Assembly (NCBI RefSeq): GCF_004345565.1
Contig: NZ_SLWA01000011.1
Span: 109,111-173,110 of the forward strand
Direction of reading: 5' to 3'
DNA: 64,000 bases
Source: Flavobacterium circumlabens
Lineage (GTDB): Bacteria > Bacteroidota > Bacteroidia > Flavobacteriales > Flavobacteriaceae
This document shows, piece by piece, positions 8,151 through 16,565 of this stretch (position 1 is its first letter; each line of letters starts with the position of its first letter). The notes under the pieces are model-generated. The model was not told where the DNA came from and did not search any database. It saw only the letters and a list, made by a program, of their open reading frames with translations. The position numbers and the translations under genes are program-made.

Positions 8151-9038
8151 TTAATCAAATAAATCAGAAGAAAGATAACGATCTCCACGGTCGCATATAA
8201 TGGCTACGATAACTCCGGATTCCAGTTTTTCTGCGATTTTCAGGGCTACGGCAACGGAGCCTCCGCTGCTCATTCCTGCAAAAACACCTTCTTCAAGGGC
8301 TAAACGTTTGGTCATTTCGCGGGCTTCTTCTTCGCTGATGTCAATAACAGTGTCTACTTTTGAAGCATCGAAGATTTTAGGCAAATATTCCTTTGGCCAT
8401 TTTCTGATTCCGGGAATTTGAGAGCCGTCGCTGGGCTGTGCGCCTACAATCTGAATATTTGGATTTTTTTCTTTCAGGTACGTCGAAGTTCCGATAATCG
8501 TTCCCGTGGTTCCCATGGCTGAAACGAAATGAGTTACAGTTCCCTCGGTATCGTTCCAGATTTCAGGCCCTGTCGTTTTATAATGCGCTTTCCAGTTGTC
8601 CTCATTTGCAAACTGATTCAACATCAGATAACCGCCTTCAGCGACTTTTTTGTCGGCATAATCACGTGAACCGATAATTCCTTCGCTGGCGGGCGTTAAA
8701 ATAACGGTAGCACCATAAGCACGCATGGTCTGGGTTCGTTCTTTTGTAGAATCTTCAGGTAACACCAGTTCTATTTCGATTTGAAACAACTGGGCAATCA
8801 TCGCAAGGGCAATTCCGGTATTACCACTGGTCGCTTCAATAAGTTTATCTCCTTTTTTGATATCGCCTCTTTGCAGAGCCGACGCAATCATATTATAAGC
8901 GGCTCTGTCTTTGACACTTCCTCCCGGATTATTTCCTTCAAGCTTCAGTAAAAGTTTTACGTTTTTATTTTTTACCAAATGGACTGTTTCCATCAATGGC
9001 GTATTTCCAATTAGGTTTAGCAGTTTCTGTGGACCCAT
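8151..9038 (-). CDS. cysM: O-acetylserine sulfhydrylase, CysM type
   Basis: 295 aa. It makes cysteine from O-acetylserine and a sulfur donor using PLP. The PLP lysine is Lys43 in NPGGSVKDR; the NPGGSVKDR form with a short total length favours CysM over CysK. The substrate loop is ATSGNTGIALAM, and the phosphate-binding loop is in SAMGTTGTIIGT. The stop of cysE is only 1 nt upstream of its ATG, so the two form a tight operon covering both steps from serine to cysteine. A second, divergent PLP synthase lies at 59033-60073. Confidence 0.92.
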   Translation of the reverse strand: MGPQKLLNLIGNTPLMETVHLVKNKNVKLLLKLEGNNPGGSVKDRAAYNMIASALQRGDIKKGDKLIEATSGNTGIALAMIAQLFQIEIELVLPEDSTKERTQTMRAYGATVILTPASEGIIGSRDYADKKVAEGGYLMLNQFANEDNWKAHYKTTGPEIWNDTEGTVTHFVSAMGTTGTIIGTSTYLKEKNPNIQIVGAQPSDGSQIPGIRKWPKEYLPKIFDASKVDTVIDISEEEAREMTKRLALEEGVFAGMSSGGSVAVALKIAEKLESGVIVAIICDRGDRYLSSDLFD

Positions 9039-9039
9039 A

Positions 9040-9831
9040 TTATTTTTTTTCTTTTATTTTAACTTCCGTAGTGGTGGTATTGAGTACAATAGAATCTTCC
9101 GGAATCGATTTGGTAATCCAGGCATTTCCACCTACAATACTGTTTTTACCAATAACGGTTTCTCCTCCCAAAATGGTGGCATTCGCATAAATGCAGACAT
9201 TTTTCTCAACTGTAGGATGTCGTTTTGCGTTTTTCATGTCTTTACTCACGCTCAAAGCGCCTAAAGTAACACCCTGATAAATTTTTACATGCTTTTCGAT
9301 TACGGTAGTTTCACCAATTACAATTCCGGTAGCGTGATCAATAAAAAAGGGCGAAGCAATTTTTGCACCTGCGTGAATGTCGGTTCCTGTAATCCGATGG
9401 GCATATTCGCTCATTAATCTCGAAAAAAGCAATAAATCCAGCAGATATAACTCGTGGCTTAATCTGTAAATCGCAATGGCGTAAAAACCGGGGTATCCTA
9501 AATAAACTTCATTGATACTGTTGGAGGCCGGATCATTTTCCAGAATATATTCAGCATCCTGATTTAGTTTTTCCAAAACACCGGGCAATTTTTCAAGGAA
9601 GCGGTCCCAGATAGATTCACATAAGTTTTCAGGCTTATTGCAGGCCATAACTGCAATTTCTTTAAACCGTATTTCGAGTTCATCGATGCTTTCATCTAAA
9701 GCCGCATTCGAATCAAAAAGGGTATAAAAAAGCTTTTCGGTAAAATCTTCGGTTTTAGTTTTGATTCCGTAGTTTATATTGGAATGGCTTTTTAAAGCTT
9801 TTATATTTTGTATGATAAGATCTTTTGACAC
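9040..9831 (-). CDS. cysE: serine O-acetyltransferase
   Basis: 263 aa. It acetylates serine with acetyl-CoA to give O-acetylserine, the committed step of cysteine synthesis. The N-terminal half is helical and the C-terminal part is a left-handed beta-helix of hexapeptide repeats (IHAGAKIASPFFIDHATGIV onwards) with the catalytic His in DHATG and the GVTLGAL motif. The start is GTG: no ATG exists in frame upstream before non-coding sequence, and MSKDLIIQNIKAL is a sensible N-terminus. It is the first gene of cysE-cysM. The type matches the EpsC-like enzymes with a long helical N-terminus. Confidence 0.92.
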   Translation of the reverse strand: MSKDLIIQNIKALKSHSNINYGIKTKTEDFTEKLFYTLFDSNAALDESIDELEIRFKEIAVMACNKPENLCESIWDRFLEKLPGVLEKLNQDAEYILENDPASNSINEVYLGYPGFYAIAIYRLSHELYLLDLLLFSRLMSEYAHRITGTDIHAGAKIASPFFIDHATGIVIGETTVIEKHVKIYQGVTLGALSVSKDMKNAKRHPTVEKNVCIYANATILGGETVIGKNSIVGGNAWITKSIPEDSIVLNTTTTEVKIKEKK

Positions 9832-10022
9832 AATTGTAAAATTGAATGAATGTTTTGAAGCGTTAAAAGTAAGGTGTTTTTTGTAAATAAAGACACGATT
9901 TCCTTAAAGAAATTTTGTTTTGTGAATTGTATTTGTAATAAATAAAAGAATTGTTAACAGAAATAATTTATATGATTCATAAGAAGTTAAATGCTTAAAT
10001 TAGCGGGTAAAATATATCCCAA

Positions 10023-10724
10023 ATGAAAAATAATCCGACTTTTAAAAGCGCTATTTCTAACCTGTCTTTTCCTGCAAAAGAAAAAATTTCAGGAAAATCT
10101 ATTCATGATCCTATTTTGGGACTTATTATTGAAGATCATCCCTCTTTTTGCGACAGTGATTATATTGGTATTAAAGAATTAAATGCGTATCGTCAGAAAT
10201 ACATTTCAAACTATTTATCTACAGAAATCGGGGCACTTTCTGAGCTTGAAAAAAATGTTGTAGCGTCTCTTAAGGAAGATAAATCAATTGTTAGTATTTT
10301 GGAAGATGAAGAAGAAACCAGGGATTTTGGGCAAAAAATAGCCGATAAAGTGGCTGATTTTGGCGGAAGCTGGACTTTTATAATTTCATTTTTGCTTTTT
10401 ATCGTGATCTGGATTAGTGCTAATATTTTGATATTGGTCAATAAAGGTTTTGACCCTTATCCTTTTATTCTGCTGAATTTGATTTTATCCTGTATTGCTG
10501 CATTGCAGGCTCCGGTCATTATGATGAGTCAGAATCGTCAGGAAGAAAAAGACCGTACGCGTGCTAAAAAAGATTATATGATTAACTTAAAATCGGAATT
10601 GGAAATCAGGATGATTCACGACAAAATAGATCATTTGATTATGCACCAGCAACAGGAATTAATCGAAATTCAGAAAGTACAAATAGAAATGATGAATGAC
10701 ATTCTGAATCAGATCAAAAAATGA
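10023..10724 (+). CDS. DUF1003 domain membrane protein
   Basis: 233 aa. The DUF1003 core is recognisable: two adjacent transmembrane helices (about residues 118-142 and 149-170) followed by the family signature SQNRQEEKDR on the cytoplasmic side. A C-terminal helical region ends in a coiled-coil-like stretch rich in Gln, Glu and Ile. The soluble N-terminal 110 residues are not recognisable. The family's biochemical role is unknown. It is monocistronic and divergent from cysE across a 190-bp AT-rich gap. Confidence 0.85.
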   Translation: MKNNPTFKSAISNLSFPAKEKISGKSIHDPILGLIIEDHPSFCDSDYIGIKELNAYRQKYISNYLSTEIGALSELEKNVVASLKEDKSIVSILEDEEETRDFGQKIADKVADFGGSWTFIISFLLFIVIWISANILILVNKGFDPYPFILLNLILSCIAALQAPVIMMSQNRQEEKDRTRAKKDYMINLKSELEIRMIHDKIDHLIMHQQQELIEIQKVQIEMMNDILNQIKK

Positions 10725-10734
10725 TTTTAGCAAT

Positions 10735-10856
10735 ACAGCCCGGATTTATAGTAATAGAAAATCTGCATTATCTGCTAAATCTGCGTGAAAAAAACAGTCA
10801 AAGATTTACAAAAAAAATCTAAGCGAATCTGTGTAATCTGTGGCAAAAAAAAAGAA
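10735..10856. repeat. AATCTG(T/C)GTAATCTG-type intergenic repeat
   Basis: Several degenerate copies of words such as AATCTGC.TTATCTGC, AAATCTGCGTG and AATCTGTGTAATCTGTGGC occur within 120 bp between convergent genes. They do not form a strong hairpin, apart from A/T runs at each end. Confidence 0.5.
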
Positions 10857-10867
10857 CCGTACAAAAA

Positions 10868-11146
10868 TTAAAAGTGTTTGTACCAATATCCGGCGATCAT
10901 GAAAATAACATTTATGATTCCGGAAATCCAAAGTACTTTTGTATAATTTTTGGATTTGTCTAAAAAGTATAAAGCGACAAAACCCAGAAAAATTAGCGTA
11001 GAATAAAGAGCCGGATACATTTGGAAAGCAGCTGAAAACTGACCCTGAAAAAGTAAGAATAAGGCACGCTGAAAACCACATCCCAAACACTCGATTCCGA
11101 ACAGTGTTTTGAATAAACAGGGCAGCATAAATTTCTCTATATTCAC
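10868..11146 (-). CDS. DUF2752 family small membrane protein
   Basis: 92 aa from a GTG start, or 86 aa from the ATG at 11128. The DUF2752 signature is clear: PCLFKTLFGIECLGCGFQRA, with the conserved CxGCGxxR core, followed by two hydrophobic segments (about residues 42-60 and 72-88). The role of the family is unknown. The conserved cysteines may bind a metal or form a disulfide. It is a single gene, divergent from the small membrane protein gene at 11252. Confidence 0.8.
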   Translation of the reverse strand: MNIEKFMLPCLFKTLFGIECLGCGFQRALFLLFQGQFSAAFQMYPALYSTLIFLGFVALYFLDKSKNYTKVLWISGIINVIFMIAGYWYKHF

Positions 11147-11224
11147 GGGTGATAATTTTTACAATTTTACGAAAAAAAGACGAGAACAATTCAGGAAGGT
11201 AAGAAGTACTATTTTAAAGTTTCT

Positions 11225-11232
11225 TACTTTTG
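11225..11232 (+). promoter_or_regulatory. -7 box TACTTTTG before the 11252-11978 operon
   Basis: Matches TAnnTTTG 20 bp upstream of the ATG at 11252. No convincing -33 element is seen. Confidence 0.5.
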
Positions 11233-11251
11233 GATACTTAGACTTAAAAAT

Positions 11252-11437
11252 ATGAAAGCTTTTAAAATTATAATAATGATACTTGCCATTGCTGTGGCCT
11301 TATATGAACAGGTATCGCCGGAGAAAAATATCTATATTATGGTAATTGCAATTGCAGTTTTCATGTATGGAATGATGCAGTTGAGTGCAAAAACACCGAG
11401 TAAGAATCAAGATAAAGAAGAAGAAGATGTTAACTAA
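11252..11437 (+). CDS. 61-residue membrane protein coupled to Smr gene
   Basis: 61 aa. Two hydrophobic helices (about residues 3-18 and 26-42) and a charged C-terminal tail (KTPSKNQDKEEEDVN). No named family. Its 3' end overlaps the start of the Smr gene by 11 bp, and the purine-rich codons of its tail (GAAGAAGAAG) act as the ribosome-binding region for that gene. The tight coupling and the upstream -7 box support it as real. Function unknown. Confidence 0.75.
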   Translation: MKAFKIIIMILAIAVALYEQVSPEKNIYIMVIAIAVFMYGMMQLSAKTPSKNQDKEEEDVN

Positions 11438-11978
11438 AGGTGATAAGGTTTCCGTGTTGGATGAAGCCATCAACGGAGTAGTGGTTTCCGTTAAAAACAA
11501 GGAGATTTTAATTGAAACTGAAGACGGATTTATGATGACATTTTTTGTCAATGAATTAATTAAAATTCAGGATTCCAGTAATTTAATGAATTCTATTAAA
11601 AGAATAGATTTAGATCAGGTTACAAAAGAGAAAACAGAACCAAAATCAAGGAGTTTTGTGAAAGAGCGTAAAGATAAACGCGAAATCTCGGCTCCCGAGT
11701 TTGATTTGCATATCGAAAAACTGATTCCGAACAAACGCGGAATGTCGAATTATGATATTTTAACTTTGCAGACCGAAACGGCAAAAAGGCATATTGAATT
11801 TGCCATTAGAAATCGTATTCCAAAGATTGTTTTTATTCATGGTGTTGGTGAAGGAATTCTAAAAGCAGAACTTGACTTTTTATTGGGCCGTTATGACGGA
11901 ATTGATTTTCAGGATGCCAATTATCAAAAATATGGCTTGGGAGCAACAGAAGTTTATTTCAGGCAAAACATTAAATAA
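11427..11978 (+). CDS. Smr/MutS2-type domain protein (DUF2027-like N-terminus)
   Basis: 183 aa from the ATG at 11427. A longer frame from 11385 would overlap the upstream gene heavily and has a basic junk-like leader, so the internal ATG is preferred; a GAAGAAGAAG stretch precedes it. The N-terminal 50 residues form a small beta-rich domain (GDKVSVLDEAINGVV). The C-terminal Smr domain (about residues 100-183) has FDLHIEKL and the signature HGVGEGILKAEL. Smr domains bind nucleic acid and some have nuclease activity; Bacteroidota proteins of this layout are common, but their substrate is not known. Confidence 0.85.
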   Translation: MLTKGDKVSVLDEAINGVVVSVKNKEILIETEDGFMMTFFVNELIKIQDSSNLMNSIKRIDLDQVTKEKTEPKSRSFVKERKDKREISAPEFDLHIEKLIPNKRGMSNYDILTLQTETAKRHIEFAIRNRIPKIVFIHGVGEGILKAELDFLLGRYDGIDFQDANYQKYGLGATEVYFRQNIK

Positions 11979-12017
11979 GAGATTTTTGCTATCCCGAACA
12001 GTACCCTTTAAAGCATA

Positions 12018-12081
12018 AAAAAACATCCGTTTTCAAAACTAATTTTAATTTTAAATTAGACTGAAACCGGATGTTTTTTTT
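12018..12081. terminator. bidirectional terminator
   Basis: AAACATCCG (12021-12029) pairs with CGGATGTTT (12068-12076), followed by a T-run; inner bases (TTTTC and GAAA) extend the stem. It lies between the convergent Smr and lipoprotein genes. Confidence 0.8.
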
Positions 12082-12132
12082 GTAGGAATAAAAACGCTTT
12101 TTTAACTTCTGAAAACCTGAAATTAAAGCGGT

Positions 12133-13125
12133 TTAATTTGTCGTTTTGGTATAGATGTCACCCAATACGTAACTGGTACCTAAATTAACTGTATTTGTTG
12201 TTTTTTGCAGCGTAGTATTTCTAAGCCTGATGGTATGTTTAAATGTATTCGGAACATCGGTTGTGGTGGTTACTTCGATAATTCCACTGGTATTGGCTAC
12301 ACCTGCAACTCCTGCCCAGGTCTCTTTTAATACTGCTGTCGTTGGTGGTGTGGCTGTACAAAAATAACTATCATTAAGAGCGCTGCCTGTATAAACCTTA
12401 AATAAAAGTTTATTTACAGTAGTACCTATTAATCCTGTTCGTGGAGTATTTACCGGAGTTACAACATTCTGAATTAGCGTAGGGTCAATATTGTCAATGG
12501 TCATTGCTGAATTGTCATTATAGGTGTAAACTTGTCCTCCACTTGCACATTGTTTAACTTCTTTAGTGAAAGTCAGGTTCAGTTTGTCAGCATCCGGTAT
12601 CGTGGTTTTAAAATCACCAAAAATTACCTGAGGCTGCGTAACATCTAAACTTGGTATCGAATACGTAAGGTTTTTAATAATGATGTTATGGGTATATCCC
12701 GTAATGGTGATGGCACCCGTAGTTTCGTTTGTTGTCTTTTGTGCGGTAGTGGTAATTTCAATCGTTCCCGACTTCGCATACCATTCACTAATGATATTCG
12801 GTGTGGTTGGCGGAATCAGGCTGCAAATATTAGTTTTGGCTACAGCTCCGTCGTAACTTCTGTAAACAAGTCTGAAACTACTGTCATTAATGCTAAATTC
12901 TCTAGGATCATCTACAGGTGTTGGTTCATTAAGCAGCGTACCCGGTGCCAATTGCAATAGTAATGATTCCTGGCTTTTTAGTTTGAAAATTAGTTGATTG
13001 GTTGTAAGGTCACAAACGTCAGAGGTAACATCTTTAAAGTCTACGGTCTCAACAGTTATATCACCATCATCACAGCCATTTAATAAAAGTGCGAATAACA
13101 GAAGGCATGCATATTTTTTCATCAT
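12133..13125 (-). CDS. lipoprotein with internal duplication, unknown
   Basis: 330 aa. A lipoprotein signal peptide ends LLNGC with Cys18 as the lipid site; CDDGD follows, an acidic tract often seen in surface-exposed Bacteroidota lipoproteins. The mature part shows two related halves: a segment with the pattern C-x(2-4)-PPTT-x(6)-W-x(6-11)-SGxIExTTT-...-HxIxxxNxT occurs near residues 95-150 and again near 260-310. Each half also carries an LIFK- or LLFK-like strand. No enzyme motif is seen. It is a single gene ending at a shared terminator. It may be a surface binding protein, but nothing in sequence proves it. Confidence 0.75.
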   Translation of the reverse strand: MMKKYACLLLFALLLNGCDDGDITVETVDFKDVTSDVCDLTTNQLIFKLKSQESLLLQLAPGTLLNEPTPVDDPREFSINDSSFRLVYRSYDGAVAKTNICSLIPPTTPNIISEWYAKSGTIEITTTAQKTTNETTGAITITGYTHNIIIKNLTYSIPSLDVTQPQVIFGDFKTTIPDADKLNLTFTKEVKQCASGGQVYTYNDNSAMTIDNIDPTLIQNVVTPVNTPRTGLIGTTVNKLLFKVYTGSALNDSYFCTATPPTTAVLKETWAGVAGVANTSGIIEVTTTTDVPNTFKHTIRLRNTTLQKTTNTVNLGTSYVLGDIYTKTTN

Positions 13126-13195
13126 GATTTTATTTGGGTCAAAAATAGTGAAAAATTTCGCAATTGATATTTAAGAATTCACAATTGATATTTCG

Positions 13196-13203
13196 TAACT
13201 TTG
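13196..13203 (+). promoter_or_regulatory. -7 box TAACTTTG immediately before the cysteine desulfurase ATG
   Basis: The last G of TAACTTTG is at 13203 and the ATG is at 13209, so a transcript starting 5-7 nt after the box would have almost no leader. Two direct copies of CAATTGATATTT lie just upstream (about 13161 and 13182). Confidence 0.5.
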
Positions 13204-13208
13204 CCGTA

Positions 13209-14333
13209 ATGAAAAAAGTATATCTCGATAACGCCTCTACAACTGCCCTGCGTCCTGAAGTGATTCAGGAAATCACAAAAGTGATGACAGAGGATTTTGG
13301 TAATCCTTCTTCTACCCATAGTTTTGGCCGAAACGGGAAGACTATTTTAGAACTTTCCAGAAAAAGCATTGCGAAACATTTAAACTGTACAGCACAGGAA
13401 ATTATTTTTACTTCCGGCGGCACAGAGGCTGATAACTGGATTCTTCGCTCGGCCGTAGAAGATCTTAAAGTACAGCGTATTATAACTTCGAAAACAGAGC
13501 ATCATGCTGTTTTGTACAGTGTTCTGGCTTTACAATCCGATTATAATATTCAGGTGGACTATGTAAATATATACCCTGACGGCACAATCGATTTAACACA
13601 TTTGTCGAATTTGCTGGCTCAGGAGAAAAAAACAATTGTGAGTTTAATGCATGTAAATAACGAAACCGGAACTATTTTGGACCTGGACAGGGTAGCTGTT
13701 ATTTGCAGGCAGTATAATGCCTTGTTTCATTCTGATACGGTACAATCTGTTGGAAAAACAGAAATTGACCTGCAAAAGACGTCCGTTGACTTTATTGTAG
13801 CCAGTGCACATAAGTTTCACGGGCCAAAAGGAGTAGGTTTTGCTTTTATTCGAAAAAATACAGGTTTGCAGCCCCTAATATTTGGCGGAGAACAGGAGAA
13901 AGGACTTCGTGCAGGAACTGAAGCGGTTCATCAAATTGCCGGAATGGCTAAAGCCTTATCACTTTCGTATGAAAACCTGGAAGAGGAAAGAAACTATATT
14001 TCGGACTTGAAAATGTACCTTATCGATCAGCTTGGAATTCATTTTCCGGGTTTTAGAATTAACGGTAAAAAAGAGGACTTTTACAATATCATCAATATCA
14101 TTCTTCCTTTTTCTTCAGATAAAACTTCAATGCTTTTGTTTAGCCTGGATATGAAAGGAATAGCGGTTTCGAGAGGAAGCGCTTGTCAGTCCGGAAGTAT
14201 AAAACCTTCGCATGTTTTAAAAGAAATGCTTTCAGAGGAGGATTTGAAATTGCCCAATCTTCGAATTTCATTCAGTCATTACAACACCAAAGAAGATATC
14301 GACTGGCTGGTGGAGAGTTTGAAAATGGTTTAG
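13209..14333 (+). CDS. cysteine desulfurase family protein (NifS/IscS-like)
   Basis: 374 aa from the ATG at 13209; a longer frame from 13164 would begin upstream of the -7 box. This class V PLP aminotransferase removes sulfur from cysteine as an enzyme-bound persulfide for Fe-S clusters or tRNA thiolation. The N-terminal YLDNASTT is the family hallmark. The PLP lysine is Lys202 (SAHKFHGPKG) and the catalytic Cys is in RGSACQSGS. The loop around the Cys fits the IscS/NifS group rather than SufS. No iscU, mnmA or thiI gene is adjacent, so its sulfur acceptor is unclear. Confidence 0.9.
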   Translation: MKKVYLDNASTTALRPEVIQEITKVMTEDFGNPSSTHSFGRNGKTILELSRKSIAKHLNCTAQEIIFTSGGTEADNWILRSAVEDLKVQRIITSKTEHHAVLYSVLALQSDYNIQVDYVNIYPDGTIDLTHLSNLLAQEKKTIVSLMHVNNETGTILDLDRVAVICRQYNALFHSDTVQSVGKTEIDLQKTSVDFIVASAHKFHGPKGVGFAFIRKNTGLQPLIFGGEQEKGLRAGTEAVHQIAGMAKALSLSYENLEEERNYISDLKMYLIDQLGIHFPGFRINGKKEDFYNIINIILPFSSDKTSMLLFSLDMKGIAVSRGSACQSGSIKPSHVLKEMLSEEDLKLPNLRISFSHYNTKEDIDWLVESLKMV

Positions 14334-14615
14334 TTTTTTTTTTGAGGTTCAAAGGTACATAAGTTGAAATTCCAAATTTTGAAAATTCCAAATTCCAACT
14401 GTTTAGGCTGAAACTGGAAAGTAAAATTCAATTATGAAAATTTAAATTCCAAACGATTGAACCTGAAACCTGCAAACAAAATCCAATTGTGAAAATTCCA
14501 AATTTCAACGGATTAAACCTGAAACCTGCAAACAAAATCTAATTGTGAAAATTCCAAATTCCAATGGGTTAACCTGAAACTTGAAACTTTAAACCTGAAA
14601 CCTGAAACAAAAAAC
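14334..14615. repeat. AATTCCAAA / CCTGAAAC tandem-like repeat block
   Basis: Three degenerate copies of a unit of roughly 60-70 bp made of GTGAAAATTCCAAA, CAACGGATTAA and ACCTGAAACCTGCAAAC lie between the desulfurase stop and the tsaC stop. There is no open frame. The AATTCCAAA word returns in the terminator at 28951 and the CTGAAAC/TTTCAG word at 53925 and 63806. Confidence 0.7.
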
Positions 14616-15188
14616 TTACTTGCGAATCACCTTCACCTGTGAATCATTCGTTAATTTGATGATAGTAGATGGTTTTCCGGCGACTTTATCCTGATTTAAC
14701 TTTACGACATAGTCAACACCTTTTACGATTTCGGGACTGATATCCTTGAAGGCGATAGGAGTGGGCTGACCGGAAATATTGGCTGAAGTGGAAACCAAAG
14801 GTTTTTTCATTCGTTCCAGTAATTTAAAACAAAAAGGTTCTTTTACCAGACGTATTCCAAGCGAATTATCGGCTGCAATGATATTTGGAGCCACATTTCT
14901 GGGTTCGTCTAAAATTAATGTAGTTGGTTTTTCGGATAAATCCAAAAGCTGCCAGGCGACTTCAGGGATGTTTTTGAAGACGTTGTACATCATTTTTTCA
15001 CCATTCATCAATACAATCATGCTTTGTGTTTCCGCACGTTGTTTGAGTTTGTATATTTTGGCAACAGCTTCAGGGTTGGTAGCGTCACAACCAATTCCCC
15101 AAACCGTATCTGTAGGGTAAAGAATGATTCCGCCTTCTTTGATAACTTCGTAAGCATTGATTATTTCCTGATTGATATCCTGACTCAT
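14616..15188 (-). CDS. tsaC: L-threonylcarbamoyladenylate synthase (Sua5/YciO/YrdC family)
   Basis: 190 aa, the length of a single YrdC domain without the Sua5 C-terminal domain. It would condense threonine, bicarbonate and ATP to threonylcarbamoyl-AMP for t6A37 of ANN-decoding tRNAs. Family features: PTDTVWGIGCDATNPEAV near the N-terminus, KLKQR with a following SMIVL, LGIRLVKEP and the STSANISGQPT motif near residue 135. The YciO paralogue group is an alternative name for such single-domain proteins, but the KxR and SxN residues of active enzymes are present. It is followed on the same strand by no other gene and sits 44 bp downstream of the aminotransferase gene start region at 15233. Confidence 0.85.
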   Translation of the reverse strand: MSQDINQEIINAYEVIKEGGIILYPTDTVWGIGCDATNPEAVAKIYKLKQRAETQSMIVLMNGEKMMYNVFKNIPEVAWQLLDLSEKPTTLILDEPRNVAPNIIAADNSLGIRLVKEPFCFKLLERMKKPLVSTSANISGQPTPIAFKDISPEIVKGVDYVVKLNQDKVAGKPSTIIKLTNDSQVKVIRK

Positions 15189-15232
15189 AATAGAAGAATT
15201 TTACTTAATAACAACTTGATAATTGGGTAGTT

Positions 15233-16309
15233 TTAAGATGTTAGTTTATTTATAATGGCAACAATTTTTTCCAGATCAATGGTAGGAAGTCCAACATATA
15301 AAGGAAGACACACTACTCTTGAAGCTATAGATTCCGATACCGGCATCTCAGCACCATTTGTATAGGTAATCGTATTTAAAGAAGGGTAAAAATAGCGTCT
15401 TGGCTGTATGTTTTCCTTTGCCAGCGCTTCCTGAACTTTCAGTAAAATGGCTTCAGATTCAAAAACCAAAGGATAATAACTGTAATTCCACTCGGTATTT
15501 TCCCTTATTTTTATGTTTTTAAGATTATTGAAATTCAAATGGTCATTGTAAAAATCAGTTACCTTTTTTCTTTCCGCAATAATATGTTGCATATACGGGA
15601 AAAGAGCCAGTCCCATCGCCGATTGTAGTTCTGAAATTTTAGCATTGATACCAAGTCCATGAAATGCCAAAGGGCCGTTATGTCCAAAATTATGACTATA
15701 AAACAACTGATCTTGTATTTTTTTATCCGTACAAAACATGGCACCACCTTCTCCGGTATGAAATAATTTTGTGGCGTGAAAGCTGCAGGTGCTTACATCT
15801 CCAAATTTAAATATCGATTCGTTATTGTAAGTAACCCCAAAACAATGTGCGGCATCATAAATCACTTTCAGATTGTGTTTTTCGGCGATCGCTGCGATAG
15901 CTTCAATAGCACATGGATTCCCGAAAACGTGAGTAGCAAGAATTGCCGTTGTTTTTGAAGTAATGGCAGCTTCAATTTTGGTTTCGTCTATTGTCAGGTA
16001 ATCCGGATTGATATCCACAAAAACGGGTGTGCAGTTTTCCCATACAATGGCAGCCGAAGTGGCCACATAGGAAAAAGGAGTCGTGATTATTTCTCCGCCT
16101 TTGCCAAATAGTTTTAAGGCAATTTGTAAAGGTATGGTACCGTTATTAGTAATAGTAATATGAGGAACATTCAGATAATTTTTAAGTTTATCTTCCAATT
16201 CTATTGTCAGTTCACCGCGATTTGTGAGCCAAACTTTATCCCATGCCCGTTTTACATAAGAATTGTATTCTTCTTGCGGAGGTAGAAAAGTTTTGGTTAC
16301 TGGAATCAT
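15233..16309 (-). CDS. DegT/DnrJ/EryC1/StrS sugar aminotransferase
   Basis: 358 aa. PLP-dependent aminotransferase that converts a keto group of a nucleotide-activated sugar to an amine. The PLP lysine is Lys181 (SFHATKLFHTGEGG). Other family signs are the TITNNGTIPLQIAL substrate loop and YDAAHCFG with the cofactor Asp. Members such as WecE, PglE and VioA aminate C4 of 4-keto-6-deoxy sugars. The gene is divergent from the acyl carrier protein operon at 16566, which ends in a PglD-like acyltransferase. This suggests, by inference, that the amine made here is the acceptor of the acyl group. The exact sugar is unknown. Confidence 0.88.
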   Translation of the reverse strand: MIPVTKTFLPPQEEYNSYVKRAWDKVWLTNRGELTIELEDKLKNYLNVPHITITNNGTIPLQIALKLFGKGGEIITTPFSYVATSAAIVWENCTPVFVDINPDYLTIDETKIEAAITSKTTAILATHVFGNPCAIEAIAAIAEKHNLKVIYDAAHCFGVTYNNESIFKFGDVSTCSFHATKLFHTGEGGAMFCTDKKIQDQLFYSHNFGHNGPLAFHGLGINAKISELQSAMGLALFPYMQHIIAERKKVTDFYNDHLNFNNLKNIKIRENTEWNYSYYPLVFESEAILLKVQEALAKENIQPRRYFYPSLNTITYTNGAEMPVSESIASRVVCLPLYVGLPTIDLEKIVAIINKLTS

Positions 16310-16359
16310 TTAATTATGTATTTAGTAAGTTTAATTAACCTTTAAGGGTAAACTATTGT

Positions 16360-16367
16360 TATATTTG
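16360..16367 (+). promoter_or_regulatory. -7 box TATATTTG of the acyl operon
   Basis: Matches TAnnTTTG. It implies a transcript start near 16373 and a long untranslated leader of about 190 nt before the acyl carrier protein ATG. No -33 element at a good distance is seen. The leader is AT-rich, and I could not identify a riboswitch in it. Confidence 0.45.
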
Positions 16368-16565
16368 CGGGGTAAAAATAACAAAAGAATGCTGATTTAT
16401 TGGCATAAGCGGGAATTATAAAAAACAGAACAATTATTTGGGATGCCTGATGCTTTGAAAAACAAGATTTTAGGAATAGTTTTCGCTCGATAAATAAATA
16501 CCTTTCCTTTTGAATTTTTATAAAATTAAGAGATACAATAAAAACAAAATAAATTTAGGGATACT

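Noticed and set aside
11385..11426. Extended N-terminus of the Smr protein
   Set aside because: It would overlap the 61-codon gene over 50 bp and adds a basic low-complexity stretch; the ATG at 11427 has purine-rich sequence before it.
11252..11978. Toxin-antitoxin pair (small membrane protein with Smr gene)
   Set aside because: Overlapping genes suggest it at first, but Smr proteins of this layout are housekeeping and the small protein is a plain two-helix peptide.
16368..16565. Riboswitch in the acyl operon leader
   Set aside because: I could not match any known aptamer core in the AT-rich sequence.
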